Shown here piece by piece: positions 41,550-49,883 of a stretch of 64,000 nucleotides of DNA. A program made the position numbers and the translations under genes. The notes under the pieces were generated by a model. It searched no databases and was not told the origin of the DNA. It saw nothing but the letters and a program-made list of their open reading frames with translations. The number at the start of each line of letters is the position of its first letter. The stretch's first letter is position 1. Source of the DNA: an uncultured Prevotellaceae bacterium (GTDB lineage: Bacteria; Bacteroidota; Bacteroidia; Bacteroidales; Bacteroidaceae); the NCBI GenBank assembly GCA_900316475.1, contig ONDA01000018.1, positions 36,409 to 100,408 on the forward strand. Direction: 5' to 3'.

Positions 41550-42003
41550 CTATTTGCTTAAAACTGTATCTTAGTTTATACTTCGTATTCGTCAGCACCA
41601 CCGTACCGTCCTCCTCGACCGTCACCTGGCGCCTACCTCGTACCTCGCACCCCGTACCTCGTGTCTCGTTAAACAGCGCCTTCAGGTCGCCGCGCACGAT
41701 GCGGCGGATATACCAGCGGTCCATCTGAGGCATCACGTTCTGCAGTTTCACCTTGCGGCGGTCGGCAGAGAGGGTAAAGTCCATAGCGTGGATGCCGAAC
41801 TCGTTGACAATCGCCCCACGGCTCTCGCCCACCGAGTCGGTCTTAATGATGCAGATGCCCGTCAGTTCGGCACCGCGGGCATTTATCTGAACAGCATACT
41901 GCTGACGACCCGACAGCGGCAGCAGCCAATCGGCCGCTTCAGCCAACAGGGCCACCGTCAGCAGACTACTGAGCAGCAAACATCTTCGTATCAATACGGC
42001 CAT
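41533..42003 (-). CDS. DUF3261-like exported protein of aryl polyene clusters
   Basis: 156 residues. A signal peptide (LLLSSLLTVALLAEAADWLL) precedes a small beta domain (QYAVQINARGAELTGICIIK, GIHAMDFTLSADRRKVKLQN). DUF3261 proteins sit between LolA and the exporter in aryl polyene clusters, and this one fills the same place; the family call rests on context and pattern, not a search. A heptamer array inserts TRGTGCEVRG near residue 115. It overlaps the lolA 3' end by 38 bases, so it is translationally coupled. Confidence 0.65.
   Translation of the reverse strand: MAVLIRRCLLLSSLLTVALLAEAADWLLPLSGRQQYAVQINARGAELTGICIIKTDSVGESRGAIVNEFGIHAMDFTLSADRRKVKLQNVMPQMDRWYIRRIVRGDLKALFNETRGTGCEVRGRRQVTVEEDGTVVLTNTKYKLRYSFKQIDDTER
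41634..41668 (+). repeat. Heptanucleotide array YACCTCG x5, inside the DUF3261-like gene
   Basis: TACCTCG twice, CACCCCG, TACCTCG, TGTCTCG. Two units have point changes, so the array is older or decaying. Confidence 0.85.
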
Positions 42004-42607
42004 TGGTCTTTACGTCTTTCAGGGTAATCACCGTCGTATCGCCCGACGGCTCAGTCATCTCCACCTGCGTCACCATCTGCTGCTGCGCACTGAAGTGCAG
42101 GCGTATCTCTTTAAACATTTTCTTCATCTCCTTACGTTTCGGCGTCAGCTGGGCAACCCACTCGTCGCCACCACTGTACATCGTGCAGCCGAAATCTGCT
42201 GACGACGTCAGGCTCTTGCCCGTCACCGAGTTCATCATCATCTCAGCAATGCTCTGGAAGAGGCGGCTCTGGCGGATGTCTATGGTCTGCGTGTTGCGGG
42301 CCGACTTGATGTACACCTTCTCGCCGTTGATGACGAACGTGTACTGATAAGGCTGCTGGTACTCCCAGCGCAGTCGTCCGCCATCGGCCATGAAGAGCAT
42401 ACGCCCCGACGACGTCATCTTGTCGTTCAGGAAGCGCAGCGTCTTCACCTGCGTAAACCGGCATTCAAGCGTCGTGATGCCTGCCGCCGAGCGGTTAATG
42501 CGCTCTATCAGCTGCCGCTGCCTGGCTGCATCAACTTTCTTCAGGCTCTGAGCCTGTGCCGTCAGCGTCAGCAGCAGACACAGCAAAAGCCCTGTTATCT
42601 TCTTCAT
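41966..42607 (-). CDS. LolA-family outer-membrane lipoprotein/lipid carrier
   Basis: 213 residues. A signal peptide (ITGLLLCLLLTLTAQA) is followed by the LolA-like half-barrel (ITTLECRFTQVKTLRFLNDK, GRMLFMADGGRLRWEYQQPY, YTFVINGEKVYIKSARNTQT). In aryl polyene clusters a dedicated LolA homologue ferries the lipid-linked pigment through the periplasm. Its own strong promoter (42636-42666) makes it the first gene of the second minus-strand transcript. Confidence 0.88.
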   Translation of the reverse strand: MKKITGLLLCLLLTLTAQAQSLKKVDAARQRQLIERINRSAAGITTLECRFTQVKTLRFLNDKMTSSGRMLFMADGGRLRWEYQQPYQYTFVINGEKVYIKSARNTQTIDIRQSRLFQSIAEMMMNSVTGKSLTSSADFGCTMYSGGDEWVAQLTPKRKEMKKMFKEIRLHFSAQQQMVTQVEMTEPSGDTTVITLKDVKTNGRIDTKMFAAQ

Positions 42608-42635
42608 AGACAGTTTTTTCTTAATTAAGAGGGTG

Positions 42636-42666
42636 CAAAGGTAATGTTTTTTTTGCGATATTCAAA
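42636..42666 (-). promoter_or_regulatory. Promoter of the lolA-to-TPR transcript
   Basis: On the minus strand TTTG (plus CAAA 42663-42666), 19 bases, then TACCTTTG (plus CAAAGGTA 42636-42643). Confidence 0.8.
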
Positions 42667-42787
42667 AAATTTGCGTGTTTTTGTGCCGTCTTTTGAGATT
42701 TATAAACATCTACCAAAAAACCGCAACAAATATTTTGGATGCAAAATTTTCCAATCAGCCCCTCCACTTGGCGATTATGTTGCCATT

Positions 42788-42843
42788 ACCTCTCACTTCA
42801 CACCTCTCACCTCTCACTTCTAACTTCTAACCTCTCACTTCTC
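42788..42843 (+). repeat. Heptanucleotide array ACCTCTC/ACTTCTA x8, intergenic
   Basis: Eight perfect-length heptamers upstream of the lolA promoter. Units alternate ACCTCTC, ACTTCAC, ACTTCTA, ACTTCTC. Confidence 0.9.
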
Positions 42844-42930
42844 CCTATGGATAGCTCTACCTCGCACCGAACAACAGAACCAGAATCTGGTAACGGCGAC
42901 GGCTTCGCCTGTCAACAGAAACCATAGGTG

Positions 42931-43250
42931 ACACCTCTTACACCTGGCACTTAACTCACTGAATTTCAACGTGGTTTTTCCGTAAGGTGGTCGCACCAAT
43001 AGTCACACCAGTGGTCGCACCTGAACCTGAACAACGTCACGGCCTCTGAGAAAAATTTCACGGCGTGAAATTTTTACGAGAGGCCGTGAAATTTTTACGA
43101 GAGGCCGTGAGATTTTTACGAGAGGCCGTGAGATTTTTCCGACTCAGGTGCCATGGTTGGTGTCACCTCTGGTGCGACCACTGGTGCGACTACCACCACC
43201 TAAAAAGTACACTGGAAATCAAGTTGTTAAGTGCCAGGTGTAAGAGGTGT
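42931..43250. repeat. 320-bp near-palindromic element with internal 21-bp tandem repeats
   Basis: Perfect 25-bp terminal inverted repeats (42931-42955 and 43226-43250) enclose a second inverted pair (43001-43021 with 43171-43191, 20 of 21). At the centre are three full and one partial copy of a 21-bp unit (CGTGAAATTTTTACGAGAGG plus C; 43064-43140), whose reverse complement begins at 43037. There is no credible gene inside. It could be a MITE-like element or the gene for a long structured RNA. Confidence 0.85.
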
Positions 43251-43282
43251 GGGTCATTGATAAATTGTTTGATGGCGACGCC

Positions 43283-45280
43283 TCAGAATGCCTTGACCGT
43301 GCAGCCGAACATGAGCCAGCGGCCCGGCTGGGGAACGTTGCCGTAGTCTACATAGCGATGGTTCAACAGGTTGTTGACCTCAACATAGAAGGTACAGGGA
43401 TGGAGGCGCCAGTCTATACGGCCGTCGACGAGGGAGTAAGGGTGGTAAGCCTGCACCTCGCCCTGGGTGTCGGTATATGTGCCGGTGCGGTCCTGGAAGC
43501 GGTAGTCCAGCGTCAGTGCAAGACGCTCCGACAGTTGCAGCCGCGACCGGGCCGTCAACTTATGGCGCAGATACTCCAAGGCATATCGCGACTGCAGATA
43601 ATCGGCCTCGTCCTTGCTCTGGTGCAGGTGGCAATAGGCCACGGCAATGGTGAGCGACGGCAGACGGACATCGACGCTGGCTTCCTGACCAAAGGTGTTG
43701 ACACGGGTGTGGTTGACACTCTGCCAGACGGCTTCAGAGGCACGGGTGTCCATCACCCAGTCGATGAGGTTACGGGCGTGGTGATGGAAGAGGGAAGCCT
43801 TGGCCGTGAGGACGGGCGACTGGTATTGCACGCCGCCCTCAACGGCACGCAGTTCCTCGGGCTTGAGGAACTTATCGGCCTTGTGGCCTCCCACACTGTA
43901 GTAGAGTTCCGTGAACGACGGCATACGCAGCGACGAATTATAGGAGGCATAGACCTTCACATGGCGGCTAAGGCGCCAAGCGGCATCGATGCCGGGATAG
44001 AGTGTGAAGGGCATTTCGTTCCACGTGTTCTTGACGGCCATAAAGCCTGCCGACAGCGTCAACTGGCGGAAGAGAAGATTATGCTCCAAGTGGAACGACA
44101 GGTTGGAGCGATTCAGTCCCGACACATAGTTTCCATCAGGATTGTGCAGCGGTTCGCCAAGGGCACTGCTGACAATATCTTCGTTGCGGAACTCGGCTCC
44201 CAAGGCTGTTCGTCCCAAGAGCCAGTCGAAGTGGCCGTTCAGGTTGATGCCAAACACATCGGTGCGATGGTGGTTGAAAGGAACGGGCACTTCCTGGCCG
44301 CGTATCAGTTCGAATCGGTCGTAGCCGCGATTCCAGTAGACAGCAGGACGGATGCCCTTAACATCGCCCTGTAAGGCTGCAAAGAGCTTGGTGGTATGCT
44401 CGTACTGCTCGTCGTACTTGGCACTGTAGAACGTGTTCGAACCGTAGCCTTTGGCAGAGAGGCCGGCATGCCACTTCAGCCGGACATCGTCGCTGGCATA
44501 ACTGCCCTGATAGAAAGCCTTACCGCCAGTGTAGTCGCTATTCAGCGCCCCGGAACGGGCCCGCTGATAGCCGTCGGAACGGGTGTAGGAGCCACTGACG
44601 CCCTGCTGAGCCATCGCTGCACTGACGGCAGCCGACAGATAGCCGAAGGAGCCTCCTTCGAGACGGGCGTTAAGACCGTGGGAAGCATTCGTGACGATGT
44701 TCACCGCGCCGACGAGCGACGAGGTGCCATAGACACGGGCCGCCGGCCCTTCGAGCACCTCGATGCGCACAATATCGGCAAGGTCGCAGGGCAGGTCGAA
44801 GGCGTTATGCCCCGTCTGCGGGTCGCAGATATTGATGCCATTGAGCAAGACGGCAATCTGTTCGCTGCTACCGCCCCTGATGCCGACATCCGTCTGCGCA
44901 CCGATAGGGCCGCGCTGGCGCACGTCGATGCCGCAGGCCATCTTCAGCAAGTCGTTAATACTTTGTACTGGCGCCGCCTGAATGTCTTCGCGCGACAGTA
45001 CAGTGACCATTCTCACTGCTTGCCCAACGGCAAGCGGAGCGCGTGAGCCCGTGACTTCCACGTCGTCGAGCGTTGCCTCCTTGTCGGCAGTCTGGGTGCT
45101 GTCGCTCTGCTGCTCATCGGTGCTGACATGGCGGTGGGCAGCCGTAGCCGACTCCAGTGTCGCCACACTCAACACGCCGATGGTGACGACGCGTCCCAGA
45201 CAGGCAAAGAGTGCCCACCCTTTCCGCGTAAACTGGCGGAAACGGATGGCTTTGCGCTGGTTGAATAATGATTTGTACAT
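43283..45280 (-). CDS. TonB-dependent outer-membrane receptor (BtuB-like)
   Basis: 665 residues. An N-terminal export segment is followed by the plug (LDDVEVTGSRAPLAVGQAVR, DVGIRGGSSEQIAVLLNGIN, RVYGTSSLVGAVNIVT) and a beta barrel ending in aromatic-rich strands (RYVDYGNVPQPGRWLMFG). The plug resembles BtuB/colicin-I-type receptors. A TonB receptor is unusual in an aryl polyene cluster; it may bring in cobalamin for the radical SAM enzyme, or serve the pigment in the outer membrane. It is the last gene of the 53.0-43.3 kb transcript. Confidence 0.9.
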   Translation of the reverse strand: MYKSLFNQRKAIRFRQFTRKGWALFACLGRVVTIGVLSVATLESATAAHRHVSTDEQQSDSTQTADKEATLDDVEVTGSRAPLAVGQAVRMVTVLSREDIQAAPVQSINDLLKMACGIDVRQRGPIGAQTDVGIRGGSSEQIAVLLNGINICDPQTGHNAFDLPCDLADIVRIEVLEGPAARVYGTSSLVGAVNIVTNASHGLNARLEGGSFGYLSAAVSAAMAQQGVSGSYTRSDGYQRARSGALNSDYTGGKAFYQGSYASDDVRLKWHAGLSAKGYGSNTFYSAKYDEQYEHTTKLFAALQGDVKGIRPAVYWNRGYDRFELIRGQEVPVPFNHHRTDVFGINLNGHFDWLLGRTALGAEFRNEDIVSSALGEPLHNPDGNYVSGLNRSNLSFHLEHNLLFRQLTLSAGFMAVKNTWNEMPFTLYPGIDAAWRLSRHVKVYASYNSSLRMPSFTELYYSVGGHKADKFLKPEELRAVEGGVQYQSPVLTAKASLFHHHARNLIDWVMDTRASEAVWQSVNHTRVNTFGQEASVDVRLPSLTIAVAYCHLHQSKDEADYLQSRYALEYLRHKLTARSRLQLSERLALTLDYRFQDRTGTYTDTQGEVQAYHPYSLVDGRIDWRLHPCTFYVEVNNLLNHRYVDYGNVPQPGRWLMFGCTVKAF

Positions 45281-45313
45281 AATTATTTATTAAGAGGTAA
45301 AAATCTCCCCTGT

Positions 45314-45664
45314 TTATTTCGCTATCAGTACGCAGCCGGCCATGATGAGCAGGACTCCCGCCCAACGGATGAGGGGCACCTGTTCGTGGAAGACGAGGAT
45401 GGCAGCAAACATACCGAAGATATAGCTGAGCGACACCATCGGATAGGCCATTGAAAACGGAAAGGTCTTGATGATATAAAGCCACAGGGCGGTAGCACAG
45501 GCATAGCAGATACCACAGCCGAGGAACCACCAGTTGGTGAGGTTACGCTCTAAGAAGTCGAGCGTCCACGAGAACGCCCCCATGCGCTGCAAAGCCAGTT
45601 TCAGGAGTACCTGTCCACTACAAAGCAGGATGGACTGAACGATGGATATAAGCAGCAGGCGCAT
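45314..45664 (-). CDS. Small four-helix EamA/SMR-like membrane protein
   Basis: 116 residues with four hydrophobic helices (LLISIVQSILLCSGQVLLKL, FLGCGICYACATALWLYII, MVSLSYIFGMFAAILVF, WAGVLLIMAGCVLIAK). The pattern matches single-repeat DMT proteins such as the ArnE/ArnF flippase subunits and SMR exporters. It could flip an intermediate across the inner membrane. It is four bases from the KS-like gene and 33 bases ahead of the TonB receptor gene, so co-transcribed. Confidence 0.8.
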   Translation of the reverse strand: MRLLLISIVQSILLCSGQVLLKLALQRMGAFSWTLDFLERNLTNWWFLGCGICYACATALWLYIIKTFPFSMAYPMVSLSYIFGMFAAILVFHEQVPLIRWAGVLLIMAGCVLIAK

Positions 45665-45668
45665 GGTG

Positions 45669-46625
45669 TCAGACTGTTTTCAGTGTGACGAAAGTCACGT
45701 TGAGGTTATCGCTATGGTTGACGAAAAGCACACGACCGGCACGGCCCTGACTCAGCAGATGGGCGGCAGCATAGACACCGAGTCCTGAAACGGTATAGCT
45801 CTCACCAAAGAGGCGCTTGTATTCGAACGTTTCTACTCCTGGCATCTGCTGAGCCACCTCGCGGTATAGCTGGTCGTTCTGAGGCACGCCATTGGTTCCC
45901 AGCATCAACAGGTCGGCGGGAGCAAACGGCTGCTGAACACCCCTGACGGACATGCTCACCTCTTCTATCTCGCAGAGGGCATCGGCAGGGTCGGTGGTGA
46001 GCATCATGGCTACCGACGTCTCGCCGGCGGCAACCTGTCCGGGCTGTCCGACATAGCCGGCACGCTGCAGGATGCTGAAGTAGGAGGGCGTCATCTCGTC
46101 GTTGCCCGTCACTAAAGCCGTCTGTATGTCGCCTAAGCGCAGCTGGGTGAAAGCGTCGAGCAAGGCGGAGTCGAAGGACACGCTCTTATGGCTATAGGTG
46201 GTGTTGTAGCCGTGCAGGTGGTCGTGGATGGAGATGAGCGACGAGATGGTGTTATGGGTAGACTGCATAAAGTAGGTGGGCTTGAGCATCTCCTCACCTT
46301 CACGGCAAAGCTGGTCGAGGAAGAGTTCGGTATTCTCGATACAGCCTAAGCCTGTGCCGGTAATGACGGCATCGGGCTGCTGCACACCGCTGTCGTGCAT
46401 CACCTTCTGTGCCGTCACCAAGGCGCGCTTCAGAATCTTACCCATACGGCGCGACTCCAAAGGGTTCAGCCAGTCACGGAAGTTTGGGTCCAGACTGCGG
46501 ACGTAGGGTTCGGTATGCTCAACGGGAGCGGTCATCCACGCTTCGGAGAGCGGCTGCTGCATAGAAATCTGTGTGGCGGCCTTAATATAAACTCTTATAT
46601 CACTCATATCACTCATAACGCTCAT
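45669..46625 (-). CDS. Ketosynthase-like protein without the active-site Cys (chain-length-factor-like)
   Basis: 318 residues. The thiolase-fold pattern is present (PDAVITGTGLGCIENTELFL, YFMQSTHNTISSLISI), but the nucleophile region reads TTYSHKSVSFDSALLDAF without Cys, so it should not condense on its own. It matches the role of ApeC-like chain-length partners and probably pairs with the ketosynthase that overlaps it by one base (46625). The first 20 codons include an ATGAGTGAT 9-bp repeat, so three ATGs compete for the start. Confidence 0.8.
   Translation of the reverse strand: MSVMSDMSDIRVYIKAATQISMQQPLSEAWMTAPVEHTEPYVRSLDPNFRDWLNPLESRRMGKILKRALVTAQKVMHDSGVQQPDAVITGTGLGCIENTELFLDQLCREGEEMLKPTYFMQSTHNTISSLISIHDHLHGYNTTYSHKSVSFDSALLDAFTQLRLGDIQTALVTGNDEMTPSYFSILQRAGYVGQPGQVAAGETSVAMMLTTDPADALCEIEEVSMSVRGVQQPFAPADLLMLGTNGVPQNDQLYREVAQQMPGVETFEYKRLFGESYTVSGLGVYAAAHLLSQGRAGRVLFVNHSDNLNVTFVTLKTV
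46599..46625 (+). repeat. 9-bp tandem repeat ATCACTCAT x3 at the KS-like start
   Basis: Three units code for the MS(V/D)-type residues at the N-terminus and provide three in-frame ATG codons. Confidence 0.75.
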
Positions 46626-47812
46626 TAGACTTTAGAGATAATGATGCTGGAGTCGTTGCCGCCGAAGCCAAAGGAGTTGCACATCACATGGCACAACGGG
46701 CGCAGCGGCGTCGTATCGGTAGCCGGGACGATACCGTCGGCCATCGGCTTACTCCAGCCGTAGTTGGCGGGGACAATCTGGTGCTGAAGGGCCAGCAGAC
46801 AGATGGTGGTCTCGACGGAGCCGGAGGCACTGGTGGTGTGACCCGTCATACCCTTGGTTGACGACACCTGCGGCATCTGTTCGCCAAAGAGGCGCTTCAA
46901 AGCCTGACTCTCGCTGACGTCGTTGTTGGGAGTGCCGGTGCCGTGGGCATTGACGTAGGCAATGTCCTGGGGCTGAAGACCGGCCATACGGAGGGCTTTC
47001 TGCATAGCGAGGAAAGCGCCTTCGCCGTCGTCGCTGGAGGCCGTCTGGTGGAAGGCGTCGCAGGCGTTGCCATAGCCGCTAAGTTCTGCCAGGACGGTAG
47101 CGCCACGCTGACGTGCGGACGACAAGGTCTCGATGACCAGGAAGGCGGCACCCTCGCCGAGGTTCAGTCCTGCACGGGTATCGTCGAAAGGCCGGCACTG
47201 CTCATGGTCGAGAATCATGAGCGAGTTGAAGCCGTTAAGATGGAACTTCGTGATGCACTCCGAACCACCGGCAACAGCTATCTGCGTCTGTCCGCTGCGG
47301 ATGAGGTTGGCGCCAAGGATGATGGCGTTGGCTGCCGACGAGCAGGCCGTGGAGATGCTGGTACACATCGAGAACAGCTGTCCGTAGCGGCGGGCTATCA
47401 GTTCGGTGGTTGCACCACAGTCGTGGGTGCGGATGTAGTCGTTGCGCGAGTCGTTCTCCAAGTAGTCTAAGTAATACTGCTCGCTCTTGTCCATACCGCC
47501 CACGGTAGTGCCATTGACAAAGGCGACGGCATCGCCCCTGTCCTGAAGCCCGGCCTGAGCCAGTGCCTCGTCCATAGCTATCATACCCATCAGGGCAGTA
47601 CGGGTGGTCGGTTCAGACGTAATGCCCAGGCGCTGCTTCATCTCGTCGTCGCTCAGCTTCACCTCGCCCACAGGAAACTCGCGATGAGCGGTTTTCAGAT
47701 AGTGTAACGGGGCAATACCCGTACGCTGGCAGCACAGGGCATCCAAAGTCTCTGTCTTGCCGATGCCAATAGCTGAGACGATGCCGGCTCCGGTAATCAC
47801 AATCGGTTCCAT
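46625..47812 (-). CDS. Beta-ketoacyl-ACP synthase (FabF/ApeO-like)
   Basis: 395 residues from the ATG at 47812. The catalytic triad is complete: Cys in SISTACSSAANAIILGANLI, His in YVNAHGTGTPNNDVSESQAL, His in GMTGHTTSASGSVETTICLL. It extends the acyl chain with malonyl-ACP in the cytoplasm. It lies directly between an ACP gene (17 bases) and the Cys-less KS-like gene (1-base overlap), suggesting a KS-CLF pair working on the polyene. Confidence 0.92.
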   Translation of the reverse strand: MEPIVITGAGIVSAIGIGKTETLDALCCQRTGIAPLHYLKTAHREFPVGEVKLSDDEMKQRLGITSEPTTRTALMGMIAMDEALAQAGLQDRGDAVAFVNGTTVGGMDKSEQYYLDYLENDSRNDYIRTHDCGATTELIARRYGQLFSMCTSISTACSSAANAIILGANLIRSGQTQIAVAGGSECITKFHLNGFNSLMILDHEQCRPFDDTRAGLNLGEGAAFLVIETLSSARQRGATVLAELSGYGNACDAFHQTASSDDGEGAFLAMQKALRMAGLQPQDIAYVNAHGTGTPNNDVSESQALKRLFGEQMPQVSSTKGMTGHTTSASGSVETTICLLALQHQIVPANYGWSKPMADGIVPATDTTPLRPLCHVMCNSFGFGGNDSSIIISKV

Positions 47813-47829
47813 CCGTTCTGTCTTCAATC

Positions 47830-48087
47830 TTATTTAGTACGGTTAGCCTTGACAAACTCTGCCATCGTATTGATAGACTTGAAGATTTCCTTGCCTGCCG
47901 AGGGGTCCTTAATCTTAATGCCGTAGTTCTTCTCCATCATGACGATGAGTTCCAAGGCGTCGATAGAGTCGAGGCCCAGACCTTCGCCGAAGAGAGGGGC
48001 ATCGTTCTCGATGTCCTCGGGCTGTACGTCCTCAAGGTTCAACACTTCAATAATCTGTTTCTTCAGTTCTAATACTAAATCTTCCAT
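47830..48087 (-). CDS. Acyl carrier protein (copy 1)
   Basis: 85 residues. Phosphopantetheine attachment Ser in GEGLGLDSIDALELIVMMEK. The usual four-helix ACP with acidic character. It starts 15 bases after the small KS-like gene and feeds the ketosynthases of this cluster. A second ACP is at 51658-51900, as expected for aryl polyene pathways, which keep dedicated carriers separate from fatty acid synthesis. Confidence 0.93.
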   Translation of the reverse strand: MEDLVLELKKQIIEVLNLEDVQPEDIENDAPLFGEGLGLDSIDALELIVMMEKNYGIKIKDPSAGKEIFKSINTMAEFVKANRTK

Positions 48088-48102
48088 TGTATTTACTGTT
48101 TA

Positions 48103-48657
48103 TTATTCTTTGATGATTAATTCCAAATAAGCTTCAAACTGGTCGTCCTGCTCACAATCGACCCAGCCGCTAATGGCACTGCGGGTGGTGCCGTCGTGGA
48201 AAGCGGCCTCTACGGTCTGACGCATCAGCTGTTCGTCGCGGTGGGCCAGCAGGTAGAAAGCTGTCTCACCGTAATAGTGGTTGCGGATGGCAATCTCGCC
48301 CGTCACGATGTTGGGCAGGGTGTAGACGAAGATGGAGGGACTGGGGAAATAGTCGTCCGCCTGCTCAATGGTCTGCTGGTACTTACGGTCGTTACAGACG
48401 GAGCCGCTGCGCCCGAAGAGGATGACGGCACGGTCGTCGCTGTCGGCATGGCGGTCGCCGGCAGCCTGTAGCAGCAGCTCGGTGGCCAGAAAGCCCAGCT
48501 TCGACAGTTCGTCCATCTTGAAGAACTTAGGATAGTCGTTCACATGCGCACGGTAGACCTCGGTCAACAGCGCAGCCCCCCGGGCCTCTGTGGTCAACGT
48601 TTCTCCGTTGACCACCACGCCCGTCGGCGTTATCTTCACCCATCCTGCGACAGTCAT
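48103..48657 (-). CDS. Small ketosynthase-fragment-like protein
   Basis: 184 residues from the ATG at 48657, overlapping the upstream KS stop as ATGA. The part FKMDELSKLGFLATELLLQA then RAVILFGRSGSVCNDRKYQQ resembles the N-terminal half of a ketosynthase, and FPSPSIFVYTLPNIVTGEIA resembles the loop before the active site, but the Cys region is replaced by RNHYYGETAFYLL. It probably has a structural or accessory role. I do not know a defined family for it, but it has a fixed place beside the ACP in this type of cluster. Confidence 0.6.
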   Translation of the reverse strand: MTVAGWVKITPTGVVVNGETLTTEARGAALLTEVYRAHVNDYPKFFKMDELSKLGFLATELLLQAAGDRHADSDDRAVILFGRSGSVCNDRKYQQTIEQADDYFPSPSIFVYTLPNIVTGEIAIRNHYYGETAFYLLAHRDEQLMRQTVEAAFHDGTTRSAISGWVDCEQDDQFEAYLELIIKE

Positions 48658-49844
48658 TGGGCACCTCCTTTCTTGAACAGCATGGCGGCATTGCACCCGC
48701 CAAAGCCCGACAACAGTTTCAGGAACGACTGCTTCGTGGTGGCAGCATGCTGGCCGGAGACACGGACACGATGGGACACGCCCAACTCCTCGTAGCCACG
48801 GGTGCCAAGGATACAGCCGTCGTCGACAGCTGCCATCGACAGGATGGTCTCCAAGACACCGGCTGCCCCCATGGTATGACCGTAATAGCCTTTCAGTGAG
48901 TTGACGGGGACGTCGAGCAGACCGGCACGGTCGATGGCTGCAGACTCCATCTCGTCGTTATACATCGTCGACGTGCCGTGGACATTGATGAACGCCAGTT
49001 CGTCGGCTGGTGTATCGCCCAGGGCGGCACGGATGGCGCGGTAGCTCCCCTCACCCTTCGGCGACGGACCGGAAATATGGAAGGCGTCGTTGCGGACAGC
49101 GCCACGGACGGCAAACCATTCAATTCTCTCTTCTCTCTCCTCTCTCCTCTCTCCTCTTTCCTCAATTCTCTCTCCTCTCTCCTCTCTCCTCTCTCCTCTT
49201 TTTTCACTCCTCTCATAAATGACGGTTGCGGCGGCCTCGCCGAGATTCAGTCCTAACCGCTCGATGTCGAACGGACGGCACTCCATAGGTGACAGGGCCT
49301 TGAACGAGCCGAAGCCGCTGATGATGAAACGCGACTGCACGTCGGCACCGCAGACGACGGCGACGTCGCAGGCGCCACTCTCTATCAGGCGCATGGCGGT
49401 AATCTGAGCCGACAGGCCACTGATACAGGCATTGCTGACTACCAACGGTTGGCGGTTGAAACCGAAATAGGCGGCAACGACACGGGCGGCAACGCCAGGC
49501 AGCACGCGATCGGCGGGGAACTGCTGCGAACGGGAGTCGAGCAGTTCGACATTGCCTTTCGTGGTAGACAGTACGAAGAGCACGCGGTCGGAGTGGACAT
49601 CGATGTCGGTCTGCGCCAAAGCGCGGCCAACGGACTGGATGACGATGCGCTCGAAGCGCGTATAGCCGTCCAACGGCTCTACCCTACCCCAGTCGAAAAG
49701 CGAGGCTGTAAACGCCTCGGGCAAGTCCATCGTACCCGCAGGATAGCTGCGAAGCATACTACGCCCCTGCTTCACGGCGGCATAGTTCTCAGCCGTCGTG
49801 ACGCCTAATGGCGAGTAGATGTTATCAGCTATCTTTCGTATCAT
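48654..49844 (-). CDS. Beta-ketoacyl-ACP synthase with heptamer-coded insert
   Basis: 396 residues with Cys in VSNACISGLSAQITAMRLIE, His in FINVHGTSTMYNDEMES and His in YYGHTMGAAGVLETILSMA, so catalytically intact. A stretch of about 30 Arg/Glu-rich residues (RGERREERGERIEERGERRE) lies between the VIYERSE strand and WFAVRGAVR. It is coded by the 13-unit array at 49123-49213. At this point other KS have a short surface loop. It probably acts on early or late polyene steps. Confidence 0.9.
   Translation of the reverse strand: MIRKIADNIYSPLGVTTAENYAAVKQGRSMLRSYPAGTMDLPEAFTASLFDWGRVEPLDGYTRFERIVIQSVGRALAQTDIDVHSDRVLFVLSTTKGNVELLDSRSQQFPADRVLPGVAARVVAAYFGFNRQPLVVSNACISGLSAQITAMRLIESGACDVAVVCGADVQSRFIISGFGSFKALSPMECRPFDIERLGLNLGEAAATVIYERSEKRGERREERGERIEERGERREEREERIEWFAVRGAVRNDAFHISGPSPKGEGSYRAIRAALGDTPADELAFINVHGTSTMYNDEMESAAIDRAGLLDVPVNSLKGYYGHTMGAAGVLETILSMAAVDDGCILGTRGYEELGVSHRVRVSGQHAATTKQSFLKLLSGFGGCNAAMLFKKGGAQ
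49123..49213 (+). repeat. Heptanucleotide array CTCCTCT-type x13, inside a ketosynthase gene
   Basis: Thirteen consecutive 7-mers (mostly CTCCTCT, with ATTCTCT, CTTCTCT, TTCCTCA and TTTTTCA variants), 91 bases. It codes a charged Arg/Glu run. A length change by one unit would shift the frame. Confidence 0.9.
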
Positions 49845-49848
49845 CTTA

Positions 49849-49883
49849 TCAATTGTGAATTGTCAATTATGAATTATCAACTC
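49849..49883 (+). repeat. Heptanucleotide array TCAATTG/TGAATTA x5, KS-thioesterase junction
   Basis: Five 7-mers: TCAATTG, TGAATTG, TCAATTA, TGAATTA, TCAACTC. They fill the gap and run into the last thioesterase codons. Confidence 0.85.

Noticed and set aside
43037-43140. Possible CRISPR array
   Set aside because: The 21-bp units are contiguous with no spacers and no cas genes are nearby.
43065-43346. Plus-strand frame with repeated KFLREAV peptides
   Set aside because: It is a translation of the 21-bp tandem repeats of the palindromic element and runs into the TonB receptor gene on the other strand.
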